Positions 28,719-37,355 of a stretch of 64,000 nt of DNA are shown piece by piece. The stretch covers positions 2,105,001 to 2,169,000 of the forward strand of contig NC_008321.1 of NCBI RefSeq assembly GCF_000014685.1. The letters run 5' to 3'. Every line of letters starts with the position of its first letter. Within the stretch, counting starts at the first letter, position 1. The notes under the pieces are model-generated. The model did not search any database, was not told where the DNA came from, and saw only the letters and a list, made by a program, of their open reading frames with translations. Origin of the DNA: Shewanella sp. MR-4 (lineage in GTDB: Bacteria; Pseudomonadota; Gammaproteobacteria; Enterobacterales; Shewanellaceae). The position numbers and the translations under genes are program-made.

Positions 28719-29918
28719 TCACAGCTTTTGCGATTCAAATAGCGACACTAAGCGGTCGGTGTCAGCCTCAGAGCTAAAGCTAAAACGAATGGCTTTAGCC
28801 AATCTAGGGTCCTTATAGGCCCGCGCGACAATGCCATTGTCGATAAGCAGCTGTGCCACTTTTGCCACATCGTCGAATTCGGCGAGTACATAGTTGCCAT
28901 TGGGTGTTAGCACGGCGCCGCCCCATTGTTCGCAGTACAAATTCAGCGCCGCCGCGAGTCGCTCGCCCTGAGCATTGAGCGCTTTGACTTGGGTTTTCAT
29001 CCGCGCAATCCCAGCAGCTGATAGTGCTTGCACGGCCACTTCACTCACGGGCAATGGCACAGGATAGGGCGCAATCACCCGCATGATGATTTCGATAATC
29101 TCTTCATTGGCGAGCAAAAAGCCGCAGCGCGCGCCCGCTAAGGCAAAGGCCTTTGAAAGAGTGCGTAGCACCACAAGGTTTGGGTAAGACTCGAGTAAAT
29201 CGGCGACGCTATATTCGGGGCAAAACTCGATATAAGCCTCATCGACAACAACAATGGCGTCGGGCAGGGCTTGGATGGCTTGCTCTATGCGCGCCTTCTC
29301 AATCACAGTGCCAGTTGGGTTATTGGGATTACAGATAAACACTAACTTAGCGCCGCGCGCGGCCGTCGCAAAGTCACTTGGGAGACAGTACTCCGCCGTT
29401 AAGCTTAATGCCTTAACGCCCACATTAAAGGTTTGCGCGCTAATGGCGTACATGCCGTAAGTGGGCCCAAAGGTGGCAATTGAGTCGATACCTGGGATAC
29501 AAAAAGCACGAATAAGTAGCTCGATGGCCTCATCGGCGCCGCGGCTGGCGACAATTTTGCTCTCCGCAACACCGCTATATTGGCTATAGGCATTGATTAA
29601 CGCGGGCGGTTGGCACTCGGGGTAACGATTTAACTTAGATAAATCGAGTTCGGCAACGGCCACATTATTGAAGGGCGATTCGTTAGCGTTGATCCAAATA
29701 TCCCCACGACCACCCAGCCTGCGAGCACTTTGGTAAGGCGTTAACTCGAGCAGCTCGGGCCGCGCAAGACGGGCGGCAAGGGTTGTTGGCTCGATGCTTG
29801 TGTTATCGAGAGTATTGTTGTCGAGAGTATTGCTGGCGCAATTGGCGCTCGGAATATTTGTCACAGGCACATTGCTCGTTGGTGCTTGGCTAGTTGGCAC
29901 TTGGCTCATCCTATTCAT
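28719..29918 (-). CDS. hisC: Histidinol-phosphate aminotransferase with low-complexity N-terminal extension
   Basis: A 399-residue class II PLP aminotransferase. The PLP Lys is in VLRTLSKAFALAGARCG, substrate/cofactor contacts are in INANESPF, KLVFICNPNNPTG and VVDEAYIEF, and the C-terminal Arg is in AIRFSFSSEADTD. It transfers the amino group from glutamate to imidazole acetol phosphate. The first 45 or so residues are a Ser/Thr/Pro/Asn-rich stretch with short repeats (NTLDN twice, VPTSQAPTS) that E. coli HisC (356 residues) lacks. An internal start within this stretch is possible. Confidence 0.96.
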   Translation of the reverse strand: MNRMSQVPTSQAPTSNVPVTNIPSANCASNTLDNNTLDNTSIEPTTLAARLARPELLELTPYQSARRLGGRGDIWINANESPFNNVAVAELDLSKLNRYPECQPPALINAYSQYSGVAESKIVASRGADEAIELLIRAFCIPGIDSIATFGPTYGMYAISAQTFNVGVKALSLTAEYCLPSDFATAARGAKLVFICNPNNPTGTVIEKARIEQAIQALPDAIVVVDEAYIEFCPEYSVADLLESYPNLVVLRTLSKAFALAGARCGFLLANEEIIEIIMRVIAPYPVPLPVSEVAVQALSAAGIARMKTQVKALNAQGERLAAALNLYCEQWGGAVLTPNGNYVLAEFDDVAKVAQLLIDNGIVARAYKDPRLAKAIRFSFSSEADTDRLVSLFESQKL

Positions 29919-29975
29919 CCTAAGTCTGGCTACGACTTTAATTAAGCGTACTGTTGATTGCGTTACTTATTTACA

Positions 29976-31277
29976 TCAGTCCTTAAGACTGGCTAAGCGT
30001 ATCGCGACCGCATTTTTATGGGCATCGAGTAACTCATTGCTGGCAAGGGTCATCACCGCTTGTCCGAGTCCGAGTAGGCCCTTGGCACTGAGTTCTTGCA
30101 CCGTAAAGCGGCGGCTAAAGTCTGCCAAGGAGAGGCTAGATACCGCGCGGCTATAACCGTAAGTCGGCAATACATGGTTAGTCCCACTGGCATAATCCCC
30201 AACCGATTCTGGTGTATAGGCCCCTAAAAACACTGAGCCTGCGGCGCGAATATGATTTAGTACGTCCCGTGGGAAACGGGTTTGAATAATTAAGTGCTCT
30301 GGCCCATAGCGATTCGACACGAGCGCCGCTTCTTGCATATCTTTTACCAAAATGGTGCGGCTGCCTTTTAGGGCGGTTGCGGCAATCTCTTGGCGCGGCA
30401 GGGCGGCCAGTTGTGACTCGAGCGCTTGATTGACAGCTTGTGCTAATGGCTCAGAATCCGTGACTAAAATGACCTGCGAATCAGGGCCATGCTCCGCTTG
30501 CGAGAGTAAATCAGCGGCAATAAACTGCGCATTAGCATCGCTATCGGCAATCACCAACACCTCGGAGGGTCCCGCTGGCATATCGATAGACACTGTGCAG
30601 CGACCATCTTGAGAGACCAAACGTTTGGCCTCGGTGACATAACGATTACCCGGGCCAAAAATCTTATCGACGCTAGGAATCGTTTCAGTACCAAAAGCGA
30701 GTGCGGCAATGGCTTGCGCGCCGCCAACTTGATAAATTTCACTGATCCCACAGGCGTTTGCCGCATACACAATCGCATCGTTAATCGGCGGCGGACTCAC
30801 CAATACGCGTTTTTCGCAGCCGGCAATTTTTGCTGGCAGGGCCAACATCATCACGGTCGAAATGAGGGGCGCGCTGCCGCCGGGAATATATAAACCCACT
30901 TTTTCAATCGGTTCGCTACGAAGCTCGCAGCGAACACCCGCTTGGGTTTCAATCTCTATGGGGCGAAATTGCTGCGCGCTGTGGAACACATCAATATTGG
31001 CCATCGCTTGGGCAATGGCGGCTTTAAGTTCTGCCGAGACTCGTGCGCTGGCGGCGCTAATCTCGCTTTCACTTAAACGCAGGCTGTCGATATTGGCACA
31101 ATTAAAGCCATCAAACTTTTGATTAAACTCTTTCAGCGCCGCATCGCCACGGCTAGCCACGGCATCAACAATCGCCCGAACACTTTGTTCTAAGCCGCTG
31201 TCACCAATTAAAGGTGAGCGTTGGAGCGCGGCTTTTTGTTTATCGACGGATAACGCTGCCCAAGTCAAAATATCCAT
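29976..31277 (-). CDS. hisD: Histidinol dehydrogenase
   Basis: A 433-residue NAD-dependent enzyme that oxidises L-histidinol to histidine in two steps. The family signature is IDMPAGPSEVLVIAD with zinc-site residues in DLLSQAEHGPDSQVILVT and in the C-terminal GTNHVLPTYGYSRAVSSL. VGLYIPGGSAPLISTVMML and FGPGNRYVTEAKRLV are also conserved. It starts only 3 bases after the hisG stop, so the two are one transcript. Confidence 0.97.
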   Translation of the reverse strand: MDILTWAALSVDKQKAALQRSPLIGDSGLEQSVRAIVDAVASRGDAALKEFNQKFDGFNCANIDSLRLSESEISAASARVSAELKAAIAQAMANIDVFHSAQQFRPIEIETQAGVRCELRSEPIEKVGLYIPGGSAPLISTVMMLALPAKIAGCEKRVLVSPPPINDAIVYAANACGISEIYQVGGAQAIAALAFGTETIPSVDKIFGPGNRYVTEAKRLVSQDGRCTVSIDMPAGPSEVLVIADSDANAQFIAADLLSQAEHGPDSQVILVTDSEPLAQAVNQALESQLAALPRQEIAATALKGSRTILVKDMQEAALVSNRYGPEHLIIQTRFPRDVLNHIRAAGSVFLGAYTPESVGDYASGTNHVLPTYGYSRAVSSLSLADFSRRFTVQELSAKGLLGLGQAVMTLASNELLDAHKNAVAIRLASLKD

Positions 31278-31280
31278 AGA

Positions 31281-32180
31281 TCACCCCATCATTTTTTCAA
31301 TTGGCATTACGAGGATAGAGCTGGCACCGAGCGCGGTGAGCTGCTCCATGGTGTCCCAGAATAAATCTTCGGTACTGACGGCGTGGATGGCCACTCGATT
31401 AGTATCGTCGTTTAATGGCAGCACAGTCGGGTTTTCGGCGCCGGGCAGCAGGGCGACAATTTGATCTAAGGTTTCAGTGGGGGCGTGCAGCAAAATATAT
31501 TTACTTTCACGGGCGCGGATCACGCCGTTTACGCGGGATAAAATTCTGTCGATTAGCGCTTGTTTGCTCGGCGTTTGGGTTTGGGTCGATTGAATAATAC
31601 AGGCCATGGAGCGGTAGATGACTTCGGTCTCGTATAAACCGTTGGCCTCAAGGGTGGCGCCGGTGGAGACTAAGTCACAAATGCCATCGGCAAGCCCGGC
31701 ACGCGGCGCGACTTCAACCGAGCCTTTTAACATACAGTCGCGATAACTTATGCCTTTTTGTTGCATAAAACGGCGCAGCAGGTTGGGGTAGGAGGTGGCA
31801 ATTCGCAAGCCTTCCAAGGATGAGGCATCGGCATAGCTAAATTCGGTTGGCACAGCTAACGACAGGCGACAAGCACCGAAATCCAGTTGGCGTAATTTCA
31901 CAAACTCGGCGGGTTTATTTAAGGTTTGACGCTCAATCTGCTCTTCTTCGAGCACGTTCTCACCAATAATGCCTAAATCGACCACGCCATCCATCACCAG
32001 CCCTGGAATATCATCGTCACGCACTCTGAGTAAATCGATAGGCATGTTGTCTGCGTGCGCGATAAGACGTTGTTCGTTAATGGAAAACTTAACACCGCAG
32101 CTCTTGAGTAATTGCTGTGAGTCGGTGGATAAACGGCCAGATTTTTGGATGGCGATGCGTAAACGGTTTGATTCAGTCAT
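31281..32180 (-). CDS. hisG: ATP phosphoribosyltransferase (long form)
   Basis: A 299-residue long-form HisG that makes phosphoribosyl-ATP and is feedback-inhibited by histidine through its C-terminal ACT-like domain. Conserved parts: [51 protein letters not shown], and the PRPP loop [14 protein letters not shown]. The regulatory domain is about residues 225-299 ([28 protein letters not shown]). ATG 32180 gives the family length; an upstream in-frame start at 32279 would add 33 unconserved residues. It is the first structural gene after the leader and attenuator. Confidence 0.97.
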   Translation of the reverse strand: MTESNRLRIAIQKSGRLSTDSQQLLKSCGVKFSINEQRLIAHADNMPIDLLRVRDDDIPGLVMDGVVDLGIIGENVLEEEQIERQTLNKPAEFVKLRQLDFGACRLSLAVPTEFSYADASSLEGLRIATSYPNLLRRFMQQKGISYRDCMLKGSVEVAPRAGLADGICDLVSTGATLEANGLYETEVIYRSMACIIQSTQTQTPSKQALIDRILSRVNGVIRARESKYILLHAPTETLDQIVALLPGAENPTVLPLNDDTNRVAIHAVSTEDLFWDTMEQLTALGASSILVMPIEKMMG

Positions 32181-32333
32181 AGTCTTGTCTCGCTCAAAGT
32201 TAACAAATTCAAAATGATATTCTTTTGTCGCATGGTTTAACTGGTTTCTATGTTTGGCCGGCATTTGTCTAGCTAACATATTGAAATTACATACTAAACA
32301 CGGGTTAAGTTGTAAGTTAAAAAGCCTAAAAGC

Positions 32334-32362
32334 AAAAACCCCCGGAATTCCTTCCAGGGGTT
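32334..32362 (-). terminator. his operon attenuator terminator
   Basis: On the minus strand, AACCCCTGGAA-GGAA-TTCCGGGGGTT is an 11-bp stem (one G-T pair) with a 4-base loop, followed by a U-run. It lies between the leader peptide stop and hisG, where ribosome stalling at His codons would decide whether it forms. Confidence 0.93.
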
Positions 32363-32425
32363 AGTGATCATCTTTGAATCAGTCCGCCAGAAGGATACAG
32401 TCCTCCGGCAGTGAGCGTCCGAAGG

Positions 32426-32476
32426 CTACCGCATATGGTGGTGATGATGGTGGATAGCGTTCAGTAATGGGCTCAT
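32426..32476 (-). CDS. hisL: his operon leader peptide
   Basis: A 16-residue peptide, MSPLLNAIHHHHHHMR, with six consecutive His codons (residues 9-14), ending in TAG. A purine-rich AGAGAG precedes the ATG. Low charged tRNA-His would stall the ribosome in the His run and favour the antiterminator, allowing hisGDCBHAFI expression. E. coli HisL has seven His codons in a peptide of the same size. The downstream attenuator stem is 64 bases away. Confidence 0.95.
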   Translation of the reverse strand: MSPLLNAIHHHHHHMR

Positions 32477-32843
32477 ATGACTCTCTATACTCTGTATTCT
32501 GTTGAATTCGGTGCTGATGGATACTTATCCATCGAACGTTTTTTTAAGCTAACCGCTTTCTGTGTCGTTTGCAACAGCTAATTTTAACTAAATAAGAATA
32601 TTTATGCGCTTTATGAAAATGTTTCATCTTGGTGGTCGATGAAGGTAAATCAACCGATTGCAAGAGGGGACTACTTGAGGTTTGCTAGGGATGGGCAGAA
32701 AGCTGACTCTACGTTTAGAACCGTTCGGCAGCTAGGATAGCGGCAAGGATGGCAGATTTTATCTAGCAGCATCCTATAGACTGGCGATTGAGTATGAGTG
32801 TCAGTCACAGCGCTAATGCCGAATTAGTGCTGTGACATCCCTT
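32477..32843. other. Upstream region of the his leader and flank of the small-gene group
   Basis: About 370 bases without a supported gene. It must contain the his promoter (minus strand) near 32490-32560. I do not see a clear -35/-10 pair, and no repeats stand out. Confidence 0.4.
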
Positions 32844-33671
32844 TTACCGTGTTAAATATTCTCCAAACAGGCGATCAACTGTTTGTTGGCAATATTTGTC
32901 TTCACCACGCCAATATTCGGCAAATACCCAGTCATTTTTGCCTTGGCGTTGTCTATCGAAACAACGGGGTTTTAATATTCCCAGACTGGCTAATATTTCG
33001 ATTAATATTTGTCGTTCAGCTTTGCTCGATTTTATTACACTCGCTAATCTTTTCTCCAATGCGCTGGGATAATCGTTCGGCTCAGATGTTTCGATAATCG
33101 TTAATATTTCCCTAAAACAGACAATATCTTCTGACGTCGGCTCTGGAATATCGGCCTTGATAAATTGGTTTAAATCAAAATAGGTATACAAAATATCGCC
33201 ATGGCGCACGCCGCCCCATTTAATGCGCTCGAAATTGAATACGTTAATATCCATCTCGTTATAGGATTCACTTCCTCGGATGCCATATTGACTGTCTCGG
33301 CAAATGCCACAGGTATAGGAGTGTGCCGTTGGTTTGCCATCCGTATAAGAAGTGCCTGAAATGACGGGCGCATATTGGTGTGATGGGATTTTTTGGGCGA
33401 TCGCATAGGATGCAAGGGATGAGCGCCAATCCAATCGCCTAGAGGTTAGACTGCTTAAAAATCCTTTTGTTACTTGTGTTTGCGATATGTCTTTCACTAG
33501 CGCCGTGATGGCAAGGATGCATTCATCGTGGGAGATAGTTAAAGGATCAAACATTAATCCTTTCGATTTGGCGTAGTTAAAGTCGGACTCGGGGAGACTT
33601 CTATTTTTGGCGTCAATCCAACCATTCTTCCAATAGGTGGAGAATAAAATCCTTTTTGCTTTTTTATCCAT
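32844..33671 (-). CDS. Hypothetical protein with a CxxC motif
   Basis: A 275-residue soluble protein of unknown function. It opens with a KKAKRILFSTYWKNGWID block and ends with a similar aromatic-Lys pattern (DWVFAEYWRGEDKYCQQTV). The centre has CGICRDSQYGIRGSE (Cys121, Cys124) and INVFNFERIKWGGVRHGD. No signal peptide or membrane segment is seen. I recall similar hypothetical proteins in unrelated bacteria but no assigned role. It is the last of four minus-strand genes between yoaA and the his leader. Confidence 0.75.
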   Translation of the reverse strand: MDKKAKRILFSTYWKNGWIDAKNRSLPESDFNYAKSKGLMFDPLTISHDECILAITALVKDISQTQVTKGFLSSLTSRRLDWRSSLASYAIAQKIPSHQYAPVISGTSYTDGKPTAHSYTCGICRDSQYGIRGSESYNEMDINVFNFERIKWGGVRHGDILYTYFDLNQFIKADIPEPTSEDIVCFREILTIIETSEPNDYPSALEKRLASVIKSSKAERQILIEILASLGILKPRCFDRQRQGKNDWVFAEYWRGEDKYCQQTVDRLFGEYLTR

Positions 33672-33736
33672 ATCTGATTCTTTTTTATCTTAAATAACTG
33701 GGTTTAATTTATCTTATAAAATCTCAATTAAAGCGG

Positions 33737-34063
33737 TTAACACTCTACATTTATATAAGCATCGTTTTGATAGTAATAACTGACGGCATGAATTAAGTCA
33801 TGCAAGGTAGCATTTGGCAGCTGTTGCACTAAATTAGCCTTGATACTTTGTAAGTCCGCAATGCTCAAAACGTATTGATAGCTTTGGGTTTGTGGGTAGA
33901 GAGGTTCATCCTGTTGGTCGCGCTCTTCTTCAAGTTCATCGTCAATGATTAACACCGACATTGTGGGACTTAATGGTTGATCTAGGGCTTTATACACATC
34001 CAAGTGCCACGAAAAAGAACTGAGTTGGGATAATAGGGTTTCCAAGGTTAATGTTAATCGCAT
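33737..34063 (-). CDS. Hypothetical acidic small protein
   Basis: A 108-residue soluble protein, acidic in its middle (IIDDELEEERDQQDEP) with aromatic C-terminal stretch (HAVSYYYQNDAYINVEC). The pattern resembles small immunity-like or DUF7716-type proteins, but I cannot assign a family with certainty. The start MRLTLTLETLL is the only good one. It lies 65 bases after the neighbouring 275-residue gene on the same strand and could share a transcript with it. Confidence 0.6.
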   Translation of the reverse strand: MRLTLTLETLLSQLSSFSWHLDVYKALDQPLSPTMSVLIIDDELEEERDQQDEPLYPQTQSYQYVLSIADLQSIKANLVQQLPNATLHDLIHAVSYYYQNDAYINVEC

Positions 34064-34117
34064 GAAATATCCTTTTGAGCGAGCATCATTTACATCATTA
34101 GGACGAGTTAATTAGGG

Positions 34118-34570
34118 TTAAGGATTCAATAGACCCAGCATGAATCCGGTTAACGCAAATGATGAGAAAATAAACAGAAAATTAATCAAGGCCCGCATAA
34201 TCCAAGGTAATGCGCTGTAGGAAAGGCCATATTTATTTGAGGCAATCACGATAATCCCCATGATGCCAAACCAAGGGGTAAAAAAGAACATGGTTTGCCA
34301 TTTAACTAGAGCGACGGCGAGATCATGTAGCGCACCGCTGACCAAAAAGGTGACGAGTACGGCGAGCCACATGGGCAGAAACTGACTGGTTGGACGCATG
34401 ACATTACGTGATAAATAATAACCCCAAATCGGATTCCAATAATGCCAAAAAATGGGGAATGACTTAGCGCCAAGGGCGCGGGATAGCATATTCCTCATCG
34501 AGTGATTAGCACCCAGTGGCACACCATTTCGCTTTTTCACATATTGTGACAAAGATAATGTCGTTTGCAT
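34118..34570 (-). CDS. Small membrane protein resembling the C-terminal part of MBOAT acyltransferases
   Basis: A 150-residue protein with about three hydrophobic segments (residues about 66-88, 93-112, 123-147). The segment FPIFWHYWNPIWGYYLSR followed by LVTFLVSGALHDL (His82) recalls the FW-HRW-HxS...TF-xSG-WHG pattern of membrane-bound O-acyltransferases, where the His is catalytic. Full MBOAT proteins are 350-500 residues, so this is either a minimal relative or a distinct family. Function is unknown. No signal peptide is seen. Confidence 0.65.
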   Translation of the reverse strand: MQTTLSLSQYVKKRNGVPLGANHSMRNMLSRALGAKSFPIFWHYWNPIWGYYLSRNVMRPTSQFLPMWLAVLVTFLVSGALHDLAVALVKWQTMFFFTPWFGIMGIIVIASNKYGLSYSALPWIMRALINFLFIFSSFALTGFMLGLLNP

Positions 34571-34657
34571 GGTTAACCCCTATGCTCCACGCTTACCTTG
34601 ATAGTTAGCTATCTGCAGTCTGTTTTGCTGTCTAAAATATACGGTTATCAATATTGA

Positions 34658-34999
34658 TTACAGCACTGCATCAGGCAAGCAGTAAGTTATGCTTTTATCT
34701 GCCATAGCATAACAGGTTTGGTCACTCTTTTCGGGGGACGGCCTAATGAAGATACCTGGGTTGCCATTAACACGAATAAGCTGCGATTGATTATCCTGTT
34801 TCATAAAAATGGTACCTCCATTTTCGAGCAAGACATCAACTAGGTATTCGCTCATATTGGCGCAAATTGCGATTTCACAAGATTCAGAGCGTTCTTCCTG
34901 CCCATTAATAACGAGGCATTGTGAAGTCACCTCATCACAACCCGCCCATGAGGCGGGGTTAAAAGCCAACAATAGTAAAAAACCAGAAAGGTATTTCAT
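34658..34999 (-). CDS. Hypothetical exported protein
   Basis: A 113-residue protein with a signal peptide (hydrophobic YLSGFLLLLAF, cleavage near SWA-GC). The mature part contains six Cys (residues about 21, 28, 41, 46, 96 and 107), suggesting disulfides in the periplasm. A lipobox reading is not convincing (PASWAGC has Trp-Ala-Gly before Cys). No family is recognised. It is the first of the four-gene unknown group and is divergent from yoaA. Confidence 0.65.
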   Translation of the reverse strand: MKYLSGFLLLLAFNPASWAGCDEVTSQCLVINGQEERSESCEIAICANMSEYLVDVLLENGGTIFMKQDNQSQLIRVNGNPGIFIRPSPEKSDQTCYAMADKSITYCLPDAVL

Positions 35000-35277
35000 T
35001 GAATCATCCTGTCGCGTTATAAACGTTCATCCGTGGCAAGGAGCACCAATCTTTTAAGCGTATTTTCGACTGGCCACCAAACTTCGTAATATTCTCGCAT
35101 AGAACTATGTTCATGTTGAATTCGGCGCAGGACTGAAACTATTGGTATTATTAGACGGGCTTAATTACACTGCGGCTTTACGGAGTCAGGCTCCTTAATA
35201 ATTGTTTACGACTTAAGCCACAGTCCGCCATCTTAGAACCGTATTATGTTAACCCTATTAAAGGACCTCGCACGCCC

Positions 35278-37281
35278 TTGAATCACTCCCGACGCCCAGC
35301 GATGCGGCAAGCCAAACTTCAGCAATCCAATCAGCAGTCGAGCGACGCTCAACGTCCAATGAGCCGATTGGCGAGTGAAGTGCTGCGCGCTTTTGCCAGC
35401 GATGGGGTGCTTGCCAAGCATATTCAAGGGTTTAGTGCGCGTCAGAGTCAGGTTGAAATGGCGCAAGTCATCAGTGAAGCGATTGCGAGTAAGGGCAATG
35501 CACTGATTGAAGCGGGAACTGGGGTCGGTAAAACCTTCGCGTATCTAATTCCGGCGATCTTAAGTGGCAAGCAAGTAATCGTGAGCACGGGCAGTAAAAA
35601 CTTGCAGGAGCAATTGTTTCTAAAGGATTTACCCGCATTGACATCTATGCTTGGGATTGCGCCCAAGCTTGCCTTATTAAAAGGCCGCAATAACTATTTA
35701 TGCCAGCATCGACTCGATAGGCAGATGCAGGAGGCCAGCCATATTGAGGCGCGCTTATTGGATGATTTACTCAAAATCAATCAATGGGCGGGTATGAGTA
35801 AAGATGGCGATATCGGTGGCTTAACCTCTGTTGCCGAAAACTCTCCCGCGCTTCCCTTAGTGGTCAGTACCAAAGAGACCTGTCTTGGGCAGCGCTGCGA
35901 ATTTTATGATGCCTGTTTTACCCGTAAGGCCCGCAGCCGCGCCATGGACGCAAAAATCATCGTGGTGAATCATCACTTATTCTTTGCCGATAGCGTGTTA
36001 AAGGATACGGGCTTTGCCGAGCTGTTGCCCGATCCCGATGTCGTGATCTTCGATGAGGCGCATTTGTTGCCAGACATCTGCGTCAGTTACTTTGGGCAGC
36101 AATCGTCGAGTCGCACCATCGATGATTATCTGCAAAAGTTATTGCAGATTTATCAAACTGAGCTCAGCGATACGGGGCAGATTGCTCAATTCTGTCAGCG
36201 CTGTTTAACCAAGTTAAGTGATTGGCATAATGCGTTATTTTCGAGTGGTGAGTCGGACTGGCGGATGCAACTTGGTAATAAATCCATCGCCTTAGCCTCT
36301 TGGGATTTATTGGCTGAATTAACCGCACTGCAAAAGCTGCTACTTGTGCACGTGGGACGCAGTGAATTATTGGATGATATTGCAGTAAAGCTGACTGAGC
36401 TTAATCATAAACTGAATCAATTTTTTAATTGTGATAACCCGCAGGCGGCGTACAGCGTTGAGTTTGGTAGTCGATTTGTCATGCTGCGAATGTCACCCAT
36501 CAATATTGCCCGCGAGTGCCAGCAGTTATTTGTGGCCAGTACTAGCTGGATTTTTACCTCGGCGACCTTGCAAGTGAACCGCAGCCTAGGGCATTTTGCA
36601 CAGGAGCTTGGGATAAGCGATGCCAAGGCACATATCTTAGACAGTCCCTTCGATTATCCGCGTCAGGCGTTATTTTGTGTGCCGAGGCAACTGGGGAATG
36701 TGGCGAATCAGCAGCAAGCGCTTAAGCAGTTAGTCGATGTGTGTGTCAAAGCGATTGAGGCGGCGCAGGGGCGAACCTTTATTCTGTTTACCAGCCATAA
36801 AATGCTCGAGCAAACCGCGCTGGCATTGCGCACACGAACTCAATATCCGCTATTGGTGCAAGGGCAGGCGGGCAAGCAGAGTCTGCTGACCAAGTTTCGC
36901 CAACTAGGGAATGCGGTGTTACTGGGCACGAGCAGTTTTTGGGAAGGGGTGGACGTGCGCGGCAAGTTATTAAGCTGCGTAATTATCGATAAGCTGCCCT
37001 TTGTGTCACCCGATGAACCGCTTTACCGTGCCCGCGCCGACAATATCAGCCGTCAGGGCGGCGATCCTTTTACTCAAGTATCATTACCTCAGGCGATTAT
37101 TGCACTCAAGCAAGGGGTTGGACGTTTGATCCGTGACGAAAAGGACTGCGGCGTACTCATTCTTTGTGATAATCGAATTGTGAATCGCGCCTACGGACAG
37201 GCCTTTTTAAACTCCCTGCCGCCGATGTCGCGCACCCGAGATTTAGACCAAGTCCTGCAATTTTTAAGGAAAATCCCTTAA
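35278..37281 (+). CDS. yoaA: DinG/XPD-family ATP-dependent DNA helicase YoaA
   Basis: An iron-sulfur superfamily 2 helicase, closest to E. coli YoaA, which works with HolC in repair of replication forks. Walker A is AGTGVGKT (residues 79-86) and the DEAH box is residues 259-262. The Fe-S cluster cysteines are Cys142, Cys202, Cys207 and Cys213, between motifs Ia and II. Motif V/VI are recognisable in LGTSSFWEGVDVRGK and IALKQGVGRLIRD. The TTG at 35278 with AAGGA 12 bases upstream gives 667 residues. ATG codons at 35302 and 35359 are alternatives; E. coli YoaA is 636 residues. No SOS box is visible upstream. Confidence 0.94.
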   Translation: MNHSRRPAMRQAKLQQSNQQSSDAQRPMSRLASEVLRAFASDGVLAKHIQGFSARQSQVEMAQVISEAIASKGNALIEAGTGVGKTFAYLIPAILSGKQVIVSTGSKNLQEQLFLKDLPALTSMLGIAPKLALLKGRNNYLCQHRLDRQMQEASHIEARLLDDLLKINQWAGMSKDGDIGGLTSVAENSPALPLVVSTKETCLGQRCEFYDACFTRKARSRAMDAKIIVVNHHLFFADSVLKDTGFAELLPDPDVVIFDEAHLLPDICVSYFGQQSSSRTIDDYLQKLLQIYQTELSDTGQIAQFCQRCLTKLSDWHNALFSSGESDWRMQLGNKSIALASWDLLAELTALQKLLLVHVGRSELLDDIAVKLTELNHKLNQFFNCDNPQAAYSVEFGSRFVMLRMSPINIARECQQLFVASTSWIFTSATLQVNRSLGHFAQELGISDAKAHILDSPFDYPRQALFCVPRQLGNVANQQQALKQLVDVCVKAIEAAQGRTFILFTSHKMLEQTALALRTRTQYPLLVQGQAGKQSLLTKFRQLGNAVLLGTSSFWEGVDVRGKLLSCVIIDKLPFVSPDEPLYRARADNISRQGGDPFTQVSLPQAIIALKQGVGRLIRDEKDCGVLILCDNRIVNRAYGQAFLNSLPPMSRTRDLDQVLQFLRKIP

Positions 37282-37324
37282 TCGCCTATTGATCTAATAC
37301 GTCACGCTGGCCGAACAACGGATG

Positions 37325-37347
37325 AAAAAGGCCTGCGGTTGCAGGCC
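37325..37347 (-). terminator. Rho-independent terminator after the TonB receptor gene
   Basis: On the minus strand, GGCCTGC-AACC-GCAGGCC is a perfect 7-bp stem followed by TTTTT. It lies 9 bases beyond the receptor stop and also faces the end of yoaA. Confidence 0.85.
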
Positions 37348-37355
37348 GTTAAGGA

